The notes beneath the pieces are model-generated. The model made no database searches. It was not told the DNA's origin and saw nothing but the letters and a program-made list of their open reading frames with translations. The translations under genes and the position numbers were made by a program. Below, piece after piece: positions 45,633-47,037 of a stretch of DNA of 47,037 bases. Every line of letters begins with the position of its first letter. The stretch's first letter is position 1. Origin of the DNA: Strigomonas culicis (taxonomy: Eukaryota; Euglenozoa; Kinetoplastea; Trypanosomatida; Trypanosomatidae); assembly GCA_000482145.1 (NCBI GenBank), contig AUXH01000072.1, positions 1-47,037 of the forward strand, in the 5' to 3' direction.

Positions 45633-47037
45633 TTACAGCAGAGAATTATCTCTTTCTTTCCTCTCCAGTGTAGCCCTTCTCAGTTTCCTCTTTGTACTTC
45701 TGCTGTAAACAATGATCTCCGCGGGTGGCGCCTCCACAAATCCTCTGTTCAGCGGTCTCCTACGCGGCGCACTGCGCAGGGGGCCCATGTTCGCGTTGGT
45801 AGGACAGTCATTTTGTCTGTCACTTGTACAGGCGCTTTCCGCTCGGTTTTCGTCGGTCTCGACAGGCGCCGGTCGCGGCGGCGGCAGGGACTGCGGCTGC
45901 AGGGGTCGTTTACGGTCGAAGGGCAGCGGAACCGACTCCGTCGACGCGGCTACCGAGTTCGCCCGGTCTACGAGAGCACGCTGACCATGCGTGGTGTCGG
46001 ACAGAGGCTGCGGCTCCGGCGAATCCGTCGCGGTGCGCACCGCCAGAGGCTCCGATACCGCCGACGAGATGTGCTGAAGAGGTGTCAGCGAACGACGGAG
46101 CGGCTGCATCGCCGCATCGTCCGTCGCCGCACACTCCTTCCGCGGCGGCGACGTGTGTGAGTCGCCGGGGTCCGTAGCGCGGCGGAGTTGCCGCAGTGGT
46201 GGCGTCGGCAGCTCGACAGGCGCCTCCGTCGGCACCGCGGGCAGCACGGCACCGGTCCTTGTCTCAGACGCCGCAGACTGGTGGAGCCAGCTAGGACTCA
46301 CGGCCGCATTGTCGGGGGCACACGCGTCGCACGCCTCGCTGCCACGGCCATCCGCCTGCTCGGTCTCAGCCGCGGCCGGTTCGTCGGCTCGTCGCTCCTC
46401 GCGCGACACTGCAGGAAGTACCTGGAGCTTCTCGACCTTGGGCAGTGCGCCGCGCACCACGGGCCCCGTAGTCGAGGATCGTTTGCGTGGGGGCTGCCGC
46501 GTGTACTTCCCCCGATCCGCTGTGGGCTGCGTGACCACACTCTGATTGCGCAGCGCTGTGCCGTCCTCTGGCGCGCCGTCTCCGTCAGCGTCCGCAGGGG
46601 GCGGCGCCACCTCCACCACAGCGCGCGCTGCAAACAACTTCGCCGTGGAGATCCTTCTCTTACTTGCCGCTGCCGAGGCACTGTACTGGCGCGCAGCCAG
46701 TGACATGACCGGCCCCCGCGTTGTTTGTAGCCTCCCTTTCAGTGGCGACAATACACGGTCCCGCGAGTCGTCTTTCAGTGCCATCGCGACCGGGTCGCGC
46801 GCTGTTGGTGAGGCCTCTTTCAGTGGCGACCATGACCCGCTCCCGCGTTGTTTGTGAGTCGTCTTTCAGTGCCATCGCGACCCGGTCGCGCGCTGTTGGT
46901 GAGGCCTCTTTCAGTGGCACCATGACCCGCTCCCGCGTTGTTTGTGAGTCGTCTTTCAGTGCCATCGCGACCCGGTCGCGCGCTGTTGGTGAGGCGTCTT
47001 TCAGTGGCGTCGTGACCCGCTCCCGCATTGTTTGTGA
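45633..47037 (-). CDS. proline-rich repeat protein (N-terminus outside window, one frameshift)
   Basis: The stop is at 45633-45635 and the 5' end lies beyond the right edge. The upstream part is an array of 30-residue units, each made of two related halves of 15 residues (RERVMVPLKEASPTA and RDRVAMALKDDSQTT). The array degenerates at about 46710-46790 (LKDDSRDRVLSPLKG), followed by about 340 residues of disordered Pro/Ala/Arg/Ser/Thr-rich sequence and a basic C-terminus (STKRKLRRATLERKER). Odd: copy 46771-46861 is 91 bp because of an extra G at 46828, so the repeat frame and the frame of the C-terminal region differ. The M at 46784 lies inside a repeat and is not a real start. Family not recognised. 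Confidence 0.6.
46720..47037 (-). repeat. 90-bp tandem repeat array with 45-bp half-units
   Basis: Unit boundaries at 46771, 46862 and 46952, judged by the recurring TCTTTCAGTGCCATCGCGAC. Spacing is 91 bp then 90 bp, and the array is cut by the window end. Within each unit two half-repeats (TCTTTCAGTG...) share the coding pattern R-E/D-R-V and LK. Confidence 0.9.

Noticed and set aside
45633..46784. Treating the M at 46784 as a complete gene start
   Set aside because: That Met is inside the tandem repeat, and the repeat coding continues upstream after a one-base shift.
1..47037. CRISPR arrays, insertion sequences, retroposons, telomere repeats, SL RNA, 5S rRNA
   Set aside because: I scanned for the characteristic repeats and conserved words and found none; the tandem repeats seen are coding repeats or microsatellites.

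Overview
The window looks like a nuclear segment of a kinetoplastid, most likely a trypanosomatid. About 21 protein genes all read leftward (minus strand), and none needs an intron. Coding DNA is clearly GC-rich, while the spacers are AT-rich with many A and T runs. Just upstream of most start codons, on the coding strand, there is a polypyrimidine tract followed by its first AG. That is the layout of spliced-leader (SL) trans-splice acceptors in a polycistronic unit. Several proteins start with short arginine/leucine mitochondrial presequences. I cannot name the genus from sequence alone. No tRNA, rRNA, SL RNA gene, transposon or CRISPR array was recognised.

Order of transcription (right to left): a proline-rich protein with 90-bp repeats (45633-47037, cut by the window and frameshifted); a basic disordered protein rich in RxxS motifs (42986-44800); a bacterial-type alpha-acetolactate decarboxylase (41007-41777); a Sac-family phosphoinositide phosphatase (37646-40702); an unrecognised 334-aa protein; the ubiquinone methyltransferase COQ3 (33086-34033); a FYVE zinc-finger protein (31332-32420); an unrecognised 180-aa membrane protein; the centriole/basal-body cartwheel protein SAS-6 (26939-29488); a 256-aa single-pass protein; an 831-aa disordered/coiled-coil protein; a 455-aa protein with two membrane segments; 232-aa and 143-aa membrane proteins; a HAD-like mitochondrial protein of the HDHD5/CECR5 type that seems to have lost its active site (15348-17345); a putative N-myristoylated protein (13095-14528); a PIH1/Kintoun-like dynein assembly factor (10328-12040); a 345-aa putative mitochondrial membrane protein; the catalytic subunit of DNA polymerase epsilon (1446-8315); a small CxxC zinc protein (670-1014); and a LisH/Nopp140-like repeat protein (to position 389, cut by the window and frameshifted).

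The genes do not form a pathway. As is normal for such units they mix replication, flagellum and basal-body building, mitochondrial functions and lipid signalling, and control is expected mainly after transcription. The parts most worth a second look are the acetolactate decarboxylase (likely acquired from bacteria), the GC-rich hairpin-dense non-coding island at about 24.7-25.5 kb, the HAD protein with a substituted active site, the terminator-like hairpin at 32940-32970, COQ3 whose presequence-like stretch lies before the first ATG, and single-base frameshifts inside 90-bp tandem repeats at both ends of the window.
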